The notes under the pieces were generated by a model. The model worked only from the letters and a program-made list of their open reading frames with translations. It ran no database searches and had not been told where the DNA came from. This document shows, in pieces, positions 6,210 through 6,483 of a stretch of 6,483 bases of DNA; position 1 is the first letter of the stretch; the number at the start of each line of letters is the position of its first letter. The DNA is taken from contig JAJFIE010000255.1 of NCBI GenBank assembly GCA_021775275.1, positions 1 to 6,483 on the forward strand, read 5' to 3'. Position numbers and translations under genes: made by a program. Origin of the DNA: Rhodospirillales bacterium (GTDB lineage Bacteria; Pseudomonadota; Alphaproteobacteria; Rhodospirillales; Casp-alpha2).

Positions 6210-6483
6210 ACGGACGAATAATTAGCATCTTAGTTGTGTTGGTTGCCATAGTTGGTGCAGGCATATTTTATTTCTCTCAACAATCGAAACAGGAAAAAAA
6301 GCTAGCTGAACAGGAAACAAAGCTAGCCGAACAGGAAGCAAAACTGGCCGAAAAAGAAGTAACGGGCGATAAGAATTTTATTTCCATCGGGACAGGTGGC
6401 GTAACAGGCGTCTACTACCCGACAGGCGGGGCAATTTGCCGTCTGGTCAACAAAACTCGCAAAGAAACCGGCATTCGCTGCTC
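6206..6483 (+). CDS. TAXI family TRAP transporter solute-binding protein, 5' part only
   Basis: Ninety-two codons are present before the window edge. Residues 1-4 (MNGR) are the positive end, 5-23 a hydrophobic segment, 24-50 a charged stretch built of heptads, and from about 58 the TAXI domain begins: [18 protein letters not shown] (58-75), then [17 protein letters not shown]. That opening is highly characteristic of TAXI proteins, which bind ligands such as glutamate or other carboxylates outside the membrane and deliver them to a TRAP permease, expected downstream. The hydrophobic segment could be a signal anchor or a signal peptide; VGA (16-18) is a possible but poor cleavage site. GGGAG at 6193-6197 lies 8 nt before the ATG, which overlaps the BKACE stop as ATGA. 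The first 150 bases are visibly richer in A and T than the upstream genes. Confidence 0.9.
   Translation, partial: MNGRIISILVVLVAIVGAGIFYFSQQSKQEKKLAEQETKLAEQEAKLAEKEVTGDKNFISIGTGGVTGVYYPTGGAICRLVNKTRKETGIRC
6290..6352 (+). repeat. Three tandem 21-bp repeats encoding heptads
   Basis: Copies lie at 6290-6310, 6311-6331 and 6332-6352 and are in frame with the TAXI gene. They encode [14 protein letters not shown] and QEAKLAE, and a partly similar KEVTGDK follows. Copies 1 and 2 differ at only two bases, while copy 3 has a few more changes, mostly synonymous. The Leu at a fixed heptad position with Ala next to it, among Glu and Lys, suggests a short coiled coil or stiff helical spacer between membrane segment and binding domain. 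Such repeats can expand or contract by slippage. Confidence 0.85.

Overview
This is a moderately GC-rich window of about 6.5 kb from a bacterium, most likely an alphaproteobacterium. The pointers are a DUF721 (DciA-like) gene divergent from mutY, an arrangement I recall as common in Alphaproteobacteria, and a catabolic operon combining RpiR, class III aminotransferase, BKACE and TAXI-TRAP genes of a kind frequent in marine Rhodospirillales and Rhodobacterales. No marker gene fixes the genus. There are no RNA genes, CRISPR arrays, insertion sequences or transposase fragments that I can support.

Left part (1-1358): the 5' end of a DUF721 gene runs leftward off the window. It is divergent, across about 50 bp, from an intact mutY encoding the A/G mismatch adenine glycosylase.

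Middle part (1388-2805, minus strand): apt (adenine phosphoribosyltransferase) is followed 56 bp later by a gene for a non-heme Fe(II)/2-oxoglutarate oxygenase that resembles the BesD/HalD amino-acid halogenase family but carries a hydroxylase-type His-X-Asp. The oxygenase gene converges on mutY. A perfect 8-bp inverted repeat spans the mutY stop codon at this junction.

Right part (3029-6483, plus strand): after an AT-rich divergent control region of about 220 bp comes a tight operon. It encodes an RpiR-type regulator with a SIS domain, a class III PLP aminotransferase, a beta-keto acid cleavage enzyme (BKACE, formerly DUF849) and the start of a TAXI-type TRAP solute-binding protein that runs off the window. 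All three junctions are 4-base ATGA stop/start overlaps, so the genes are probably translationally coupled. The simplest reading is a substrate-inducible uptake and breakdown pathway. The TAXI system would import an amino compound, the aminotransferase would convert it to a keto acid, and BKACE would split a beta-keto acid with acetyl-CoA to give acetoacetate and a new acyl-CoA. The substrate cannot be read from the sequence; a beta-amino acid would fit this order of steps. The TAXI protein is unusual in having three exact heptad repeats between its membrane segment and its binding domain.
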